A stretch of 64,000 bases of DNA, from contig CP099846.1 of NCBI GenBank assembly GCA_030062745.1, forward strand, positions 21,258,621 to 21,322,620, read 5' to 3'. Shown one piece after another: positions 10,287-23,900 of this stretch (position 1 is the stretch's first letter; each line of letters starts with the position of its first letter). Origin of the DNA: Capitulum mitella (taxonomy: Eukaryota; Arthropoda; Thecostraca; Pollicipedomorpha; Pollicipedidae). The notes below the pieces were generated by a model. The model did no database searches. It was not told the DNA's origin and saw only the letters and a program-made list of their open reading frames with translations. A program made the position numbers and the translations under genes.

Positions 10287-11686
10287 CAACCAGAACGTTT
10301 CGGTGAGACAACATTGAATATTTCCGGCCAGAAATATTGAGACTGACAGCGAGAGAGACAGTTAGGATTAACTGCGGGAGTATATGTTGCAGACACTGAC
10401 ACGAGCATATCGAAAATCGAAATTTATGCGAATGTAGACAGCCTCTGCGCAAGCGCGCACACGCACACTTCAAAAACAGTAACACGTTTACGACTGACGA
10501 TCACGCTGTCACATGCAAGATAACAAAACCCTTTTTGGCATGCCATACAAATCTCCAGGCCTACGATTCGAGACCGTAGCTTCGAACGCTGATACAAAGA
10601 TTCATATGGAAACACCACCAAACATCCATTCAGACCAGCGGCATGTTTACCGCAACCTCGACCGCTCGCAGTCTGCACTACGACGCTCAGCTTGATGCGT
10701 GATTGGTACGTATCACGCGGCTCTGCCAGAACGAGACCCTCCCGATTTTCCACAGCAGGCATCCCGTTCGGACGCCGCCGGCCGCGCGGACTTTGTACAA
10801 AACAACGAACGGCAACGCCAACGTACGCAACAGGCAGTCGGGCGACATCTGCGGCGCCCGCGCGCAATCGAACGCACACTGGAATCCTGCATCACAGATG
10901 TGTCGGATATCGTCACGGCCAGTTCCCGTCGCCGTCGCGGTCTACCCGTCCGGGCGCAGCGGTGCTACGCGGCTCGCTTACGCCACACCGCTCCCGTGCG
11001 TCCACGGCGATCTTGTCAGCGCCGCCGGGGCTCGCATAAGGTCAGGCGGCGTAACAATGGCCAGTGCCCCGCCTGTCGTCAGCGAAGCTGGCTGGCCGGA
11101 GAGAATGCCACTGGCAGATAGCCAGCAAGGTGGTTCCCCGGGGAAAGTCGCAGCTGATATCCACTGCTGAGAGAGGCCAGCTGACGACCGAGCTCTCAGC
11201 GTTATTTTACAGCAGGCCCTGGCCCTTATAAGGCGTTAGAGTTGAAAAGAATGTAACAGTTCGTTGGAATGGCCCCGTTCCCCACCTTAGGGTTTTACGA
11301 GAGGGCATCCGTTTACTTTTGCGTTTGAGTCTGAGCCCTGCAGGTTATCTGCATCTCGTTCGTGTACTCTGATGCTTTTAGTATTGCCTGGGTAGAGTTA
11401 TTACATGTCAAGGCATTTTACCGCATTCCAAACCATCCGCGGCGCCTCGCGACGCAGCCAAGACATCGTCGTGATAAATCCCACACCTATTGCCGCCAGG
11501 ACATCTTCCCTGACGCACGTCAACACACCCGCCACGGACCGGGGCTTCCTCCTACCTGGTCTTGCCGAGTACCGAGAAAGCTCCACTTCACCGGGAGACC
11601 CCCAGACCCTCCCCACCGGCTCAACACATCAGCTGGTGACCAAGTTGCGGCCCGCCGGCCCCGGTCGCCCCCTCGTGCCGTGGCTG
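10287..11686 (-). other. Region downstream of the transporter stop codon (candidate 3'UTR)
   Basis: On the minus strand this follows the TAG at 11687 and would be 3'UTR if the hexamer at 10281 is used. 10700-11160 is CpG-rich with overlapping open frames in three plus frames (Arg-rich, no family match), a composition effect. Confidence 0.4.
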
Positions 11687-11934
11687 CTACTTGAGGTCGA
11701 TCCCGTTGATGGTGAGGTACGACGCGCGCGGCTCGGCCGCCGCCATCTTGGTCGAGGCGGCCGGCGCGGCGTGGAACGGGTTGAATGGGTTGATGACCGG
11801 CGAGAAGTCGTCGGCCGGCTCGGCGCGGTTGATCTTGACGTCGCCCGGCGGCGTGGTGACCTGCAGCTCGATGGTGTCCTCCGAGAGCACGACCGTGCTG
11901 TGGTGGATGCCGTGGCCGAAGTACAGCACCAGTC
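11687..11934 (-). CDS. SLC7A14-like: Transporter coding exon 13 (TM14 end, C-terminal tail, stop)
   Basis: The acceptor gtgctcgcccccag is followed by GACTGGTG, phase 1 in, giving [17 protein letters not shown] (vertebrate VGLLIYFGYGIWNST). A cytosolic tail of about 70 residues follows and ends GIDLK, then TAG at 11689-11687. The tail contains two abutting NPF motifs (residues 695-700, INPFNPF) and a YLTI motif (719-722) of the YxxPhi type. Such motifs recruit EH-domain proteins and AP adaptors, which would suit endosomal or lysosomal sorting (inference). Confidence 0.93.
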
Positions 11935-14900
11935 CTGGGGGCGAGCACCCACGACGTGTCGCACAGGCGGGTGGCGAACGTTTTAACGATGATGTGGCAG
12001 TAAACCATGCATAGTGCAGCTAGCCAATCCGAGGTAGTTTTTTTTTTCGCTCAGCACCATGAGTCTCTGCATTAGAATTATCCGAGGGTGGCAGGGTCAC
12101 CGCCACGACTGTGCTGGTCGCCGCACCCTGACACGTGGCAAGACGACGTTAGGGCTGCGGGGACGGCGGCCGGTTCAACGGCGGCGCCAGGTGGGCTGAT
12201 GAGCCTGCCCATTGAACCCGGGAGAACCGGGTGCACGGTTTCTCCGGCGTGGCATGGAACGCTACATAAATATGAAGGCAGTCCCTCTCTTTCTGAAAAT
12301 GTTTTACCGTTACCTGGCCAATGCAGCCCGTCGACAGTAACGCGGTACGTGTTGGACACAGTGGACAGGAGCAAATCGTACCTTTTCATGACTGAGTGAT
12401 TTATAAAAGGTCATACATGAAATATAGGCCTTTCTGGTGAAATGTACGGAAGAATGTACGACTCATGGATAGACGCTTCATGTTTTAAATTTGTGGCGGC
12501 GTGTTCCCTAATCGTTGTCTTCGCCATCAGCAGGGAGTAGGGAATTAAGCATCATGCTACGAAAGAACCATGACGGAGCATTTCCTGCAGGACTTTGCAG
12601 AAGACTACTGAGCGAGCAATACACAATGATTGTGCCACGCTACTGTTAAAAAGCCAAATGCACAGGTCACTTGCCGACTTGCGAGTTTCAGAATCAGCAC
12701 AGATCCCACTTCTGCAAGCTCTGCGTCCACTCACCTATCGCCATCCAGACCGTGAACCGGATCAGGGTGACGACGGACAGCTTGAACATGAGATAGATGT
12801 TGATGACGATGGCGACGCCCGGCACCAGCGGCAGGCACGGCGCCAGGAAGGGCAGCGCTTTCCTGTCGGCAGCACCAGCAGACACAACCCGTCACCGACG
12901 GCGCCGACACGGTTCCAACTGCCCAGAAGCGCTCACTGAACGACAGAACAGCGAGATTCAGCATTGCGTGTTGAAATGGTTGTGGTTTTAATGGGCCCTC
13001 TACGTTCACTTTGCGGAGAGGACTTTAGAAATGACTTTCAGAAGTGCCCAAGTGAAATTAAGCTGGTGTAGATGGTTGGTATATAAAATAAATAACATAT
13101 AATAGTTTACAGTGAACAACAAGGATGTCGATTTCTGTAAATGACTGGGGGGGGGCGAGCCGCGGGCCCGACAACCTGACCTCCCCCAAATGTGGCTATC
13201 TCAACGGTTTTGGCCCACTCACCCATTTGACCAATGGAAATTTATAAGTTTTTATGTTACTATTCATCAAATGAAAAATTGCATTTATTCCGATGTAGAT
13301 ATGTATCTATATAGATAAAAGATCAAAAGATGGACAGAGCAAAGACATTATTCTTTACTTTCTGAATATCTCTTGTCTATTGCGGCCGTTCTTTTCCTTG
13401 TTATTACTCATCTCCTTTTAAAACCGGCAGAAAATGTTGGAAGGAGGCAAACCAACATTGGCTGGGTCAGGGCCCTGTCAAAAAAATACAAATCAACGCC
13501 CTAGTTGGCAAGCTGATGTACAAAGTAAGCTGATCGTCACCATACATCGAAATGTATCAGACACATATACTTTATCTTTTCGTTAGATGCACGAAATCAT
13601 GGGTGGAATCTACTGTATTACTAACGTCGCCATTGCAATGCCAGCAATTCTGAACTTTTGCATTAGGACCCTGGTGATGCATGGGAAAGAAAATGGACTT
13701 GAAAAAGACCCTGGCAACCCAAGGAATTATCCGTAGCCTCCATCCCTGCATGCAATGTTTCACAGAAGATTCAGTATCTTTTCCGGACACCCAAGACTAG
13801 TTTGAAAAGACAGCATTTCATACACGATAGTCTCACTTAATAAACTGAGATTTTTTGTGCACGATGCAATAAGCGCGACCAAATCAAAACGAAAAACGTA
13901 TCTTCACGCCTCGCTTCCCCAATACCCCGCACGTTACCTGTTTTGGGGCTTTCTAGAGATGAGAACTAGTGACGTAACCACAACCAGGAAGCACAGCACG
14001 GCAAACCAAGTGACCAGCTGATAACCGCGGACGATGGCGTCTGAGCCTGCAAGGTGAGCCGTTTGTCGCTCAACCGCAGGCGAAATGGAAACGAAATTAG
14101 CAGGTGGGTCCGCACGGAACTGTCGACGAATGTCTGTGTCACCACTGAAACTGGTGCTGCAATGAAATGCAACGGAAAATCCGTCAAGTTGAATGGCTCG
14201 TATGGCACGAAGTATCTCTTTGTTGCCAGCCTTGGTTAGCCATTAATGTACATTTTACGAACACGGAACGTACCTATGCACCCTGACACTAGGCAAGCGT
14301 TGAAGGCATCAAAAAAGTAATCTAACTTCCGCCGGTAACTTTGGCTTCTTTACAAACTTGACGCAAACAGGAAACTTAATGACAATCTGCTTTGGTGTGG
14401 CACTCTAGCACTTTTCGAAGGCGTCCGACCCACGCGACAACCACCCAGGTGTGCCCTGAGAGCTGCCACAATGACAATGACAATAACAAAACATACTAAA
14501 CACACAAAAATTTGCATTCATCAAGACAAGTGAAAAGTAAGACAACGATAGGCAGACTGACTCATAAAACGCATCTGACTGGTGACACATCAAAACGACC
14601 ACGGTTCGGTGTAATATACAGGCATGGCCTGAGTGGCGACACTGAGCAGCACCGCAGTAAATCGCTCACCGGCGACCAGCGTGACGTCGAAGGCAATGGT
14701 GGAGACGTACAGCACGCCGACCAGCTTCATCACGCTGCGGCCTGTCGCCTCTGACGCCGGCCCATGCTCAGACCACGACTTCCTGAGGCAGGCGGACCCG
14801 TCGATGAGACAATGGTCTTTCCGCTGGAAATATGAAAGCTTAGACACAGTTCACAACTAATTACTCTTATTCTCTGACGTCTTTCGTTGTCACGTAACGC

Positions 14901-17900
14901 ATAGGCAGCGCAACCAGTATCTTTTGACATGCTCGAATACTACGCCATTTTCAAGAATGAAATTTTCACAGCAGCCTAAAACACGTCATAATATTGGGCA
15001 TTTGTACTGAACATGACAATGCGGATTTATGATAAATAACGCCAGGCGACATCTATTCGCATCATTCCACCAAATCGGCCAGACACCGCTCTCTGTCCTC
15101 CAGCCTCGACACACCAGCGCCATCTGTGCGTTTCCCGCGAGGGTGCCACCCTGAGGAGCGGCCAGAACGCACCAGGGCAGCCTGGCCTTGAGCAGGTCCC
15201 ACTGTCCGACCGGCTGTGACGGCGTGGTGGCGATGTACCGGCTGGCGGCCACGTCCTGCACCATGTAAGGGTCGGCTGGTCCGATCGAGGGCGTGTCCTC
15301 GGTGCTGCGGGCCGACGGCGACTCCTCGCTGTCCGGGGAAAACCTGCCGACAGAGCACAGCTGAGCTGCAGCACCACGCAGAGCGACAGCCACAAGATGG
15401 GAGCTCTGCCCCGGCAGAGCCAGTTGAAGGCATTTGTTTTGTAGACAGAGCACAGCTGGAGTCACCTGCACATCACGTAGTGTTGTGTTTCCTCTTTGGT
15501 GTCTTCTGTATCCGCTTTTGACGGCCCTGAAACGTTTCCTAGACCATGGGGGTGGTCATATATTACACATGTCATGCCTTGAAATCATAGAATTGCCTAA
15601 TATTGGGCTACTCCACAAATGAAAAACAAAGCACACGTCTGGGGCGACCCCAAAATGACCTGACATGGTTCCCAAAATGCCTCCTGAAGCCGTTCCAGGA
15701 CCATGGAAGAAGCTTAAAGTTTGATGGAAGGTGTACCGTAACCCATAGAAAGCCGTAGTAACTTGCAGTATGAATGCATGGACGGGTTGTCTTTGGCGAC
15801 GGAAAATCACCGTACTGGGCCAAATTGGCCCACGCATAAAATATTCTTCTTCACACGATGTCACCGAAGTGATCACCTGGCTTTGCCCCGAGGTGGGCGT
15901 TTCCAGAGGTGGAATTTCCAGAGGAATCAAAATATGGAAGGTAGCAATGGTAGCAAAGTCATAAATATCTTTGAAATCAAGACAACGTCCTCTCTGAAAA
16001 CCTGTTTTTGTCAGACTTCACGCCAGAAGTCCGTTTACATTCCCGCACAACATCCCAAGCCATTAGAGCAAACTGGAATGCGGAACTGAGGTCTGGCAAT
16101 AACGTACAGCGCAATTTTCCCTCCATGTCTGTCGAAACGACAGTCACACTCTTTCAGGCGATGCCTTCCGCCGGCGGCAGGCTGACGGGTGGGATTCCGT
16201 GACACGCCAGGGCACCAGCACCACCCACCTGGTGACCTTCTTGGTGATGACGCGGCGCTCCTCCTGCACGGCCATGGTGGGCACGCCGCCGTTGACCTTG
16301 ACCTGACCGGGCGAGCCGACCGGAGTGCCCGGGATCGGCGTGCGCACCGACTCCGGCAGCAGGTCGATCAGGTTGTTGGTGTGCGGCTGGTAGCGCAGGA
16401 TCAGCACGCACGTCGAGACCAGCGTGTACGCCAGCAGGGTGCCTGGCGCGCAGGCGGCCGCGGTCAGACAGAGACGAGACGAGACGAGACGGGACAGACG
16501 GAGCCCGACAGACGAAAGCGCGCGGCGCCAAAAATCGCCGCGGGGTTAGACCGGGGCAGACACCGCCTCGCTTCCGACTGTCGGCGACGCGTCCACGACG
16601 TCTCCGACGGCGAACCGGCGATGGCTCCCCGGTCCGTCACGTGACGACCGGAGGCCGTTTCGGCGGCGCTCGGCCGGTCGGCGCGCTGCCGCCACTCCTG
16701 CGAGCGGCATCCTCAGTCCGCAGGATCCCGGCGAGAGCCACGGGCGAGAGTCCGCTTCCGGCGCACGGCATGACGGACGCCGCCGGGGGCCGCCTGACCT
16801 TTGCCGGCAGACGGCCGGCACGAGCAATCCCGCTGCCGCCGGCCGACGGCGCGCCCGTGACCACGCCGCGCTTATTCAGCGCAAACGGCCGCGTCGGCGC
16901 CAACTTTGCCGCGTGACAATGCTGATGGCGCCGCTTAGCGCAGTTGGGTGGGCCATCGGTCTCGCCGAAATGTCGGCGCCGTCGTCACTGCCCGCCGCGG
17001 GGGCAGATACGGCTCCGACCTCGTTCGCGCGACGACCAGCCAGAATGACGAGGCACCGCTAACTCGTGGTGATGGTTGACAATATGCGCTGTCGAAACGC
17101 ATCTGGCGTAATGCTGTTGCCTTTCCAAAACTTTCCACTTGATGTACAGGGGAGCTAGTCAGCTAACCACTTTATGCTCAGGGGAAAAAGGCTGTTGTCA
17201 GAAAAAATTAGCCATGATTGTCGCTCCATTTTTCTCTACGAGCGAGACCAGCGGGATGAGATCATTGGCCGGGAGCACAGGACCAGTTCAATTACGCGTC
17301 GCGTGGTAATGTAGGTTGTACCCCAATTAGCTTCAACTCCAATCATGTTTAACCTTGATCCCTGCCGGCATTGGGCCCCTCGGCAGATGTCTGTCTGAAG
17401 GCGCCATAGGCCCTGCTCCTTGGCGTTGTTAGTCCTTTTCAGATGAGTGGCAAAGCCAGGATAACCGTAATTACCTCCAAGAAAATGAACGAAAAACACG
17501 AGTTGCCAGACTTTTGAAACGTGGAAACTACGTCACGAAACCTGGCAGTAACTGGTAGGCATTCCTGATTATTTTTTTACTTGACTGGCTGCCCCTGGCG
17601 CTGCCCCAGTTTCAGCGCAAATGTCGCGAAGCTCTGATGTCAAAAGAAAAGCAAACATGGTTGCACTAGCAATGCATGCAAGCGCAGTGACTGAAATGAG
17701 CGGACTTCGGAAGCAAGGAAGAACTTGTGCTTGTCTAAGATTACGAATGCACCCTTATGAGGCTAAGTAGTAAGAGCGTACCTCGACTAGCTGTCCCGCT
17801 GACTGTTTTGTCATTCCGGAAAGTTGAGCTTGCTGAAGTACGTGTCAGTGACACTTGGATTAATTGCAAAGGAAGATGGGATAGCATATGCACTTATAGA

Positions 17901-20900
17901 CATAACATCAGCTGATGTCTTCTACGAAACATGCCCTGACATTTACTTCAGAGCTATAATGCCTGCAGAAATTAGCCGGAGCAATCTTGTCCACTGTTTC
18001 TTCATTCTGCGTAGGGCAAACGCGAGATGGAGCAGCAGACGGCATATAAGTTCCCGCTGATTATGATGTTTTTGGATTTTTTTGCCATTCTTCGGTGTCA
18101 ATCAAATCGCATTCTAGTGAAATACGAATCATTGCTTCCGTATCATCTGTTTGAAAACGCTCGAAGCACGCGGCGGCTCACGAAACACGACTAGTTGTGC
18201 ATTTGTGTCGGAATCTCATGGTCTCGAGTGCAGTCGGTGTTGTCAGAGTGTTGTCAGAATCAACGAATCAGAGACACACGCACGCCACAAAGCATGCCTC
18301 TGAAATCACGCTCCCACGCATTCGAACCGAAGCGGGCCGCCGCAGACTGTGCTATGGTGCTGTTCAAAAGTACAACGAACTTTTCGTCATAGCTCAAAAC
18401 ACTGGCTTTAGACATCGACTGAAACAACATATTCTACGGCTGAGACATGAGCCCGTCTGACTGTGACGCTGTTCTGCGACCAACTGAGCTTTAGTCATTG
18501 GGTGTTTTGCATTGTTTCATTATCTGCCAAGTGGAGTTTGTCTTGCACACTCGTGTGCCATCACTGCTTGAGCCGACTATGCATATTCCTATTTTCTTTT
18601 TATCGATCTGACGCGTGACAGCGAAAAGCCACAACTGTAGATCTGTCATTAAAAATATATCTGGTATGATCTGATCAGCGGCCACATGTCTGAAACACGC
18701 ATTAGCTGCCAAGAAACAGCCAGCATGCAAAGATGCAAAGCCGACTGTCGATGACACCAGAATGTGCCGTTGATGAAATAACCGCTCCCTTTAACAAAAT
18801 AACATCTGGCGCCTGTTCTCACTTACCGATAACGTGCGCCTGGGCGCGCGGACCCATGTAGAAGTCCAGCAATTCATCCCACAGAGTCCACTTACCGATG
18901 GACATCATTTCGACGAGCACTTCGAGCCGGATCAGCAGCGCTGCTAGTGCCGCCATCATCCCGAACAGGGCCGTGGCTAGCGCCGGCGTGTTGGTGACGG
19001 GCCACACCTCCGCGAACGGTCTGGAGGTCAGGGATCGGGGGTCACGAGCGTGGGACTGGCTGCGGAGGTGGGAAGATGGCAAGTGGGGACCCTATTTGAT
19101 GGTTGATTTATCGCGAGTGTTGGACAGAGGTGCCGCGCTTAAAAAGGGCACGAAACGCAAAACAAACGGCCTTTACGCAGAAATCGTGGGAATGGTTCAT
19201 GAACAAAAAGCTGGGCAGATCTGAGGCCTAGTACGTTTGATCTTGTTTTCGCCCTTACTGCGCAATCTAAATGCGTAAATCGTAGAAATGGCTCGTGAGC
19301 AAAAAGCTGGGCAGATCTGAGGCCTAGTATGTATGATCCTGTTTTGGCCCTTGCTGTGTTATTTTCATTGCATATCTTCGGGAGAAGAAAAATGGCCTTT
19401 ACAACCATATCGCGTGCGCGGGTTAAACTGTCGTTCGAAACGAACATTCGTCCAGCGGGCCTGAAGAGACTAAGAAAACAGGCCAAACGTCTGATTAGCT
19501 GGTCTAAGCACTCTGTAAACAGCAAAGGGCTCGCTAACACGACAGCCTGTACAATTACACTGATGTACGGAAAGTTCCAAGACGGGATCGGACACACAAA
19601 ACTGCACGTGGTATGTGCGACAGGACACCTCGGAGGCAACTTCGTGGTCTTAATTTTCCGCCACGACTGCAAATTCGACACGAACCGCACCATCTACAGC
19701 CGGCTGTCCAATGGACCTCCCGTCCCGGGCGCTGTAGGCCCGGAAAGTGAGACATATCACACTCATTTCGCCGAGCAGTCTGAAAAGCTGCGCCATCAAT
19801 TACGAACCTGTATAGCCAGGCCCGCGGGGGCGGAAACTGATCAATGCGGCCGGCTGAGATACCATGGACACGGAAATTATCCAGCGACCCGCCGGCGGAG
19901 CCTTTGGGTGAGCTCCGCCATAGCTCACGCGAAGGTAAGGGGTTTCAGACGAAGCGAGCGAGTGCTGCGAGTGAACGCAGTAACACGTTCGATGAAAATC
20001 GGACTTTTGTGGACCTGTTTGGTTCCCTGCCCGTGGCTGCTTGCCGGCACGCATATAGCAACAGCGTAACGATCTCTGCAAAGATTTAAATGTTGTTTTT
20101 TCCGCCAGGAATAGATACATTTTTCGGATAACTTCTGTTACTACCCACATACTCATGTAACTTTTCTGATTCAAATTTTGTTGACGCTTCGGCTGCCGGC
20201 CAATTCTAGGCGTCAGCTCCTCATCAGTGGGCTTTGCTGGGAGAAAATCCGTTTTTCTTATTGCAGGTTAAGGCAAATTTACGTCATAATCTGACTAACA
20301 TAGATTGCTTCACCCACATACATAGCGCACGAAAAGTTCATTGATTCGAGTATACGTTCAGCTGCCATTCACAAACTGAGGGGTCATCGATAATTTTCCC
20401 ACAGTCTGCTGCATGACATGAGTTTATTAGCGCGTCATTGACTGAGTGGGGCAAATATCTCCTCTCCGGCAAATTTCTGAACATCTCAAAAATGAACACA
20501 GGTGTCGATTTAAAACTTTCGCCACCTTTTCTAACGTCAGCTTCGAACAAATTGATACAAACACTTTCTGAATGTCATTCAAAGCTATGTCGAAATGACG
20601 TTGCCGAAGGCGGCCCATGTTCATGTTTTCCTTCTGGCTGAATTCGCCTGTTCTTTGCTTATTCACAGTAGCTGCAAAACAATGGTATGGTGCGTTATTA
20701 ATCATCTTGCCATGACAGATGAAAATGTTATATCCATGACCCCATTGTTTTCATTTTAAATCACCACGGATAAATGCCTATTTATTTTCCGCAGTTCCCA
20801 AAGTATCGTCAGTTGAAATCAGAGTACGTGTTCTAACAGACATCTGAGGACTGTGTGGTACTTTTAAGAGATCCCATAATGCAGGGATATCGTGTGACCT

Positions 20901-23900
20901 TTGGTTCGATGCCGACGGATTCCCGCCCACTACCAACTTGTAGATGAGTCCGTCCTTGGCCATGGCGTAGACGATCCGTGGCAGCGAAAACATGGATCCG
21001 AACATGGAGACGGTGAGGCCGGCCAGTGCTCCGATAGCCACCACCAGCTGGCAGCGGGGGGCGGCCAGCTGGCCGAACATCTCCACCAGGCCTGCGTCCG
21101 GGTCCACCTGGTCGTACGGGACTGAAACACAGCCAGACGCGCGGCAGTTAAGCTTTTCTTCTGACTTTGTTTTCTGCTGCGCTGAAGAGGCAGTACACGA
21201 GCAACAACGAAACAGACGTGCCGCGTCGAAACAGCAGCTCACGCGCGGCAATGAGAGTCAGACCGCGCTGAGACAGCGGCGCACGTGCGGCAATCAAACG
21301 GATGCTCGCCCTGGAAGAACGGCAGGCCTGAAGCAATGAAAGACGCAGGCCGCACTGAGACAGCGTCAAATGTTAAACCGAAACAAGAGAAGACCCGCGC
21401 TAATGCATTCCTACTGACAAGCAACACACAACTCGGTCATATCGGCGTGACAGCGGGAGCATTATCCGGTTTTTGCCCTTTCTTCTGGGCTGTCCTCGAA
21501 CAGTATGAGGACGACAGATCTGTGCTCTTCCAGCAGCACAGGTAATATAAACACAGCTGTCGTCCTCAGATGGCGAGCACAATGAGGACGGCGCTGCATT
21601 CCTCTGAACACAAAGTGTGCTATGTACGCCGCACAGATGTTGTATACGAGCTGCAAATACAATACGGATGGCACTATCCTCGGATGTTACGGATGACGTA
21701 GTATATGATGTTTTATATGAGGAAGATCCAGAGAACAAGCCGAAGCCTGAATTGTATCGTCAGTAAAGTCGAGCTAAACATCATTTGCCAAAGTCTTGCA
21801 CACCGTTTTGCCACGCATATCACCTGTGGCAATGAAAGCTGCGTTGATCTTTTGTTGGGTTCCTCGATTTCAGGAGGCGGAAACGCTGACTGAACTAGAG
21901 GACCCGACATTTGTGGACCGATTCTACAGTAACGGCAAGTGGGGGCGTCTCCATTTTCGCGCCGACTCGCCCGTGACGCCCGGTGGCCTGACGTCATCAC
22001 GCTGCCGCGTGGCGCGTAACACGTCTCCCGGTCACGGCCGGAGCGCCGTGAACGCTCAGCCGTGTGCCTCCGGGCGGCGCGCCGTTCCGGCTCCGCAGTC
22101 GACGAGATGAAACGAGCGTCTCCCGCAGATGAAATGGGATCGTCAGGCTGCATGTCCCGTCCCCCGTGGGAGGCGCTGCGGCGTATTCTGCGCGGAGCCG
22201 CGCGCCAGGGTTCGTGTGTTGAGTGCGCGGATGGAGGCGGCTCGGCCTTGAATGTACGTGATGTGTGATAGGACTCCGCGGTAAACAGACAAAATGACGC
22301 TCGTGGGTTAGACCATGTTTTGCGCTCTCCCCGCTCCAATCTTCGCGAAAATGTAGCACAACAGATGCCACAGTATCTGCTATACCCGCGAAAAAAATAA
22401 TTCTGGGCAAGTTCCAACTTCTTTAGATATCTCAACATACCTAATGCCAAGCGACGCTTGACAAATATGCCCTGGAACTATCTGACAGATGTTGGTTGAT
22501 TTCGCGTCTTTCGTTTGTCTGATTATGCTACAGTTTGGTGTGCACAATGCTCTGCATGCGTACTACAAATCTCCTCAACTTTAAATTGTTGTACCTAAAA
22601 GATGAAGGGTCGAAAGCAGGGACAAGGGAACTCTTCTTCAGTTGGAATGGGGGAGGCATTTTGGGTCAGTTCTTTCCAGTCAGTGCCCACAGAGTTAATG
22701 TTAAATTTTAAAAACGTTGGGGGCTGAAACCCCCCTGGTCCCAAGGTTCCCGCACCTACGGTCAAAAGTCATGACACCTCACAGCCAGTCGACCCTGAGC
22801 CATCCAGATTTCACATGTACTTCTTCTCCACGTTTTCACGCAACTGAGCTTATCCAATGTTATCGGACCCTAAAACCAACTAAGACAATCTTAGCCGTGC
22901 TTCGGGGCCATTTGAAAGTCAACCGAGGTCATTGACCTTAATGGGCCTTGGACGAACTATGATGGCCATGGATTTAATTTTTAGGGCATTCATTCCGAGT
23001 TTCACATTGATTCACATAAATGTCATTGTTGCGGCACCTCTTTCTTGAAAAGCTGGAGCTATTGTAGCAACTGGTCGTTTACACAAATACCCAGCATGTG
23101 TTTTCCGACCTACGGATTCGAGGAATGACGCCATTACTAAAAACTAAACGCCCTCTGGGGACATGGAATAAATTTACGGTATGCGAAAACGCCAATGAAT
23201 GAAAAACATGTGAGAAATTCGTGATTATTGCCCTAAAAACCTTAAAGCCAAGTCCATGTCAATAACCTTGATTGACCTTGGACGAGCTAGGATGGACATG
23301 GCCTCAATATTTTAGGGCACTGATTCCGAATTTCTCATACAATATTTCACTCATCAGGCCATTCACATATTGTAAATCTCTTCCATGTCTCCTAGGGGGC
23401 GTTTACTTTTAGCAATGGCATTATTCCTTGAAATCATAGGTCGGAAAACAAACATCGTGTATTTGTACACAGCCCCAGTTGTATAACGGATCAGGCTTTT
23501 CAGGAAAGAGCTGCCGTAACACTGTATTGCATTGCGTTCTGAAATTCGGAATGAGTGCCAATGATACCCATGGCCATCGTGGCTCATCCGAGGCCAATTA
23601 AGGTCAATGACCTCGGTTGACCTTCAAAAGGTCCCAAAGCATGGCTTAAATTGTCTTAGTTGGTGTTAGGGCCCAATAACATTGGATAAACCCACTTTCG
23701 TTAAAAAATGGAGATAAGGTACATGTCAAATCTGGATAGCAATGGGTGGACTGGTAATGAGATGTCATGACCTTTAACCTTTGACCTTTTAGGTAAAGTA
23801 TTTAAGGTTGAGCAGATGTGTAGTACGTATCCAGGAAGCCACCAGATTGTAGCATAATCAAGCAAACGAAATGCGCGAAATCAACCAACACCCGTCAAAT

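Noticed and set aside
11629-12008. Minus frames of 111 and 162 codons over transporter exon 13
   Set aside because: Out-of-frame shadows of exon 13, rich in Arg/Ser/Thr; the correct frame is set by [13 protein letters not shown] and the phase of exon 12.
16154-16644. 125- and 151-codon frames over exon 8 and its flank
   Set aside because: Shadows of exon 8 in the wrong frame, or compositional frames in the CpG-rich part of intron 7.
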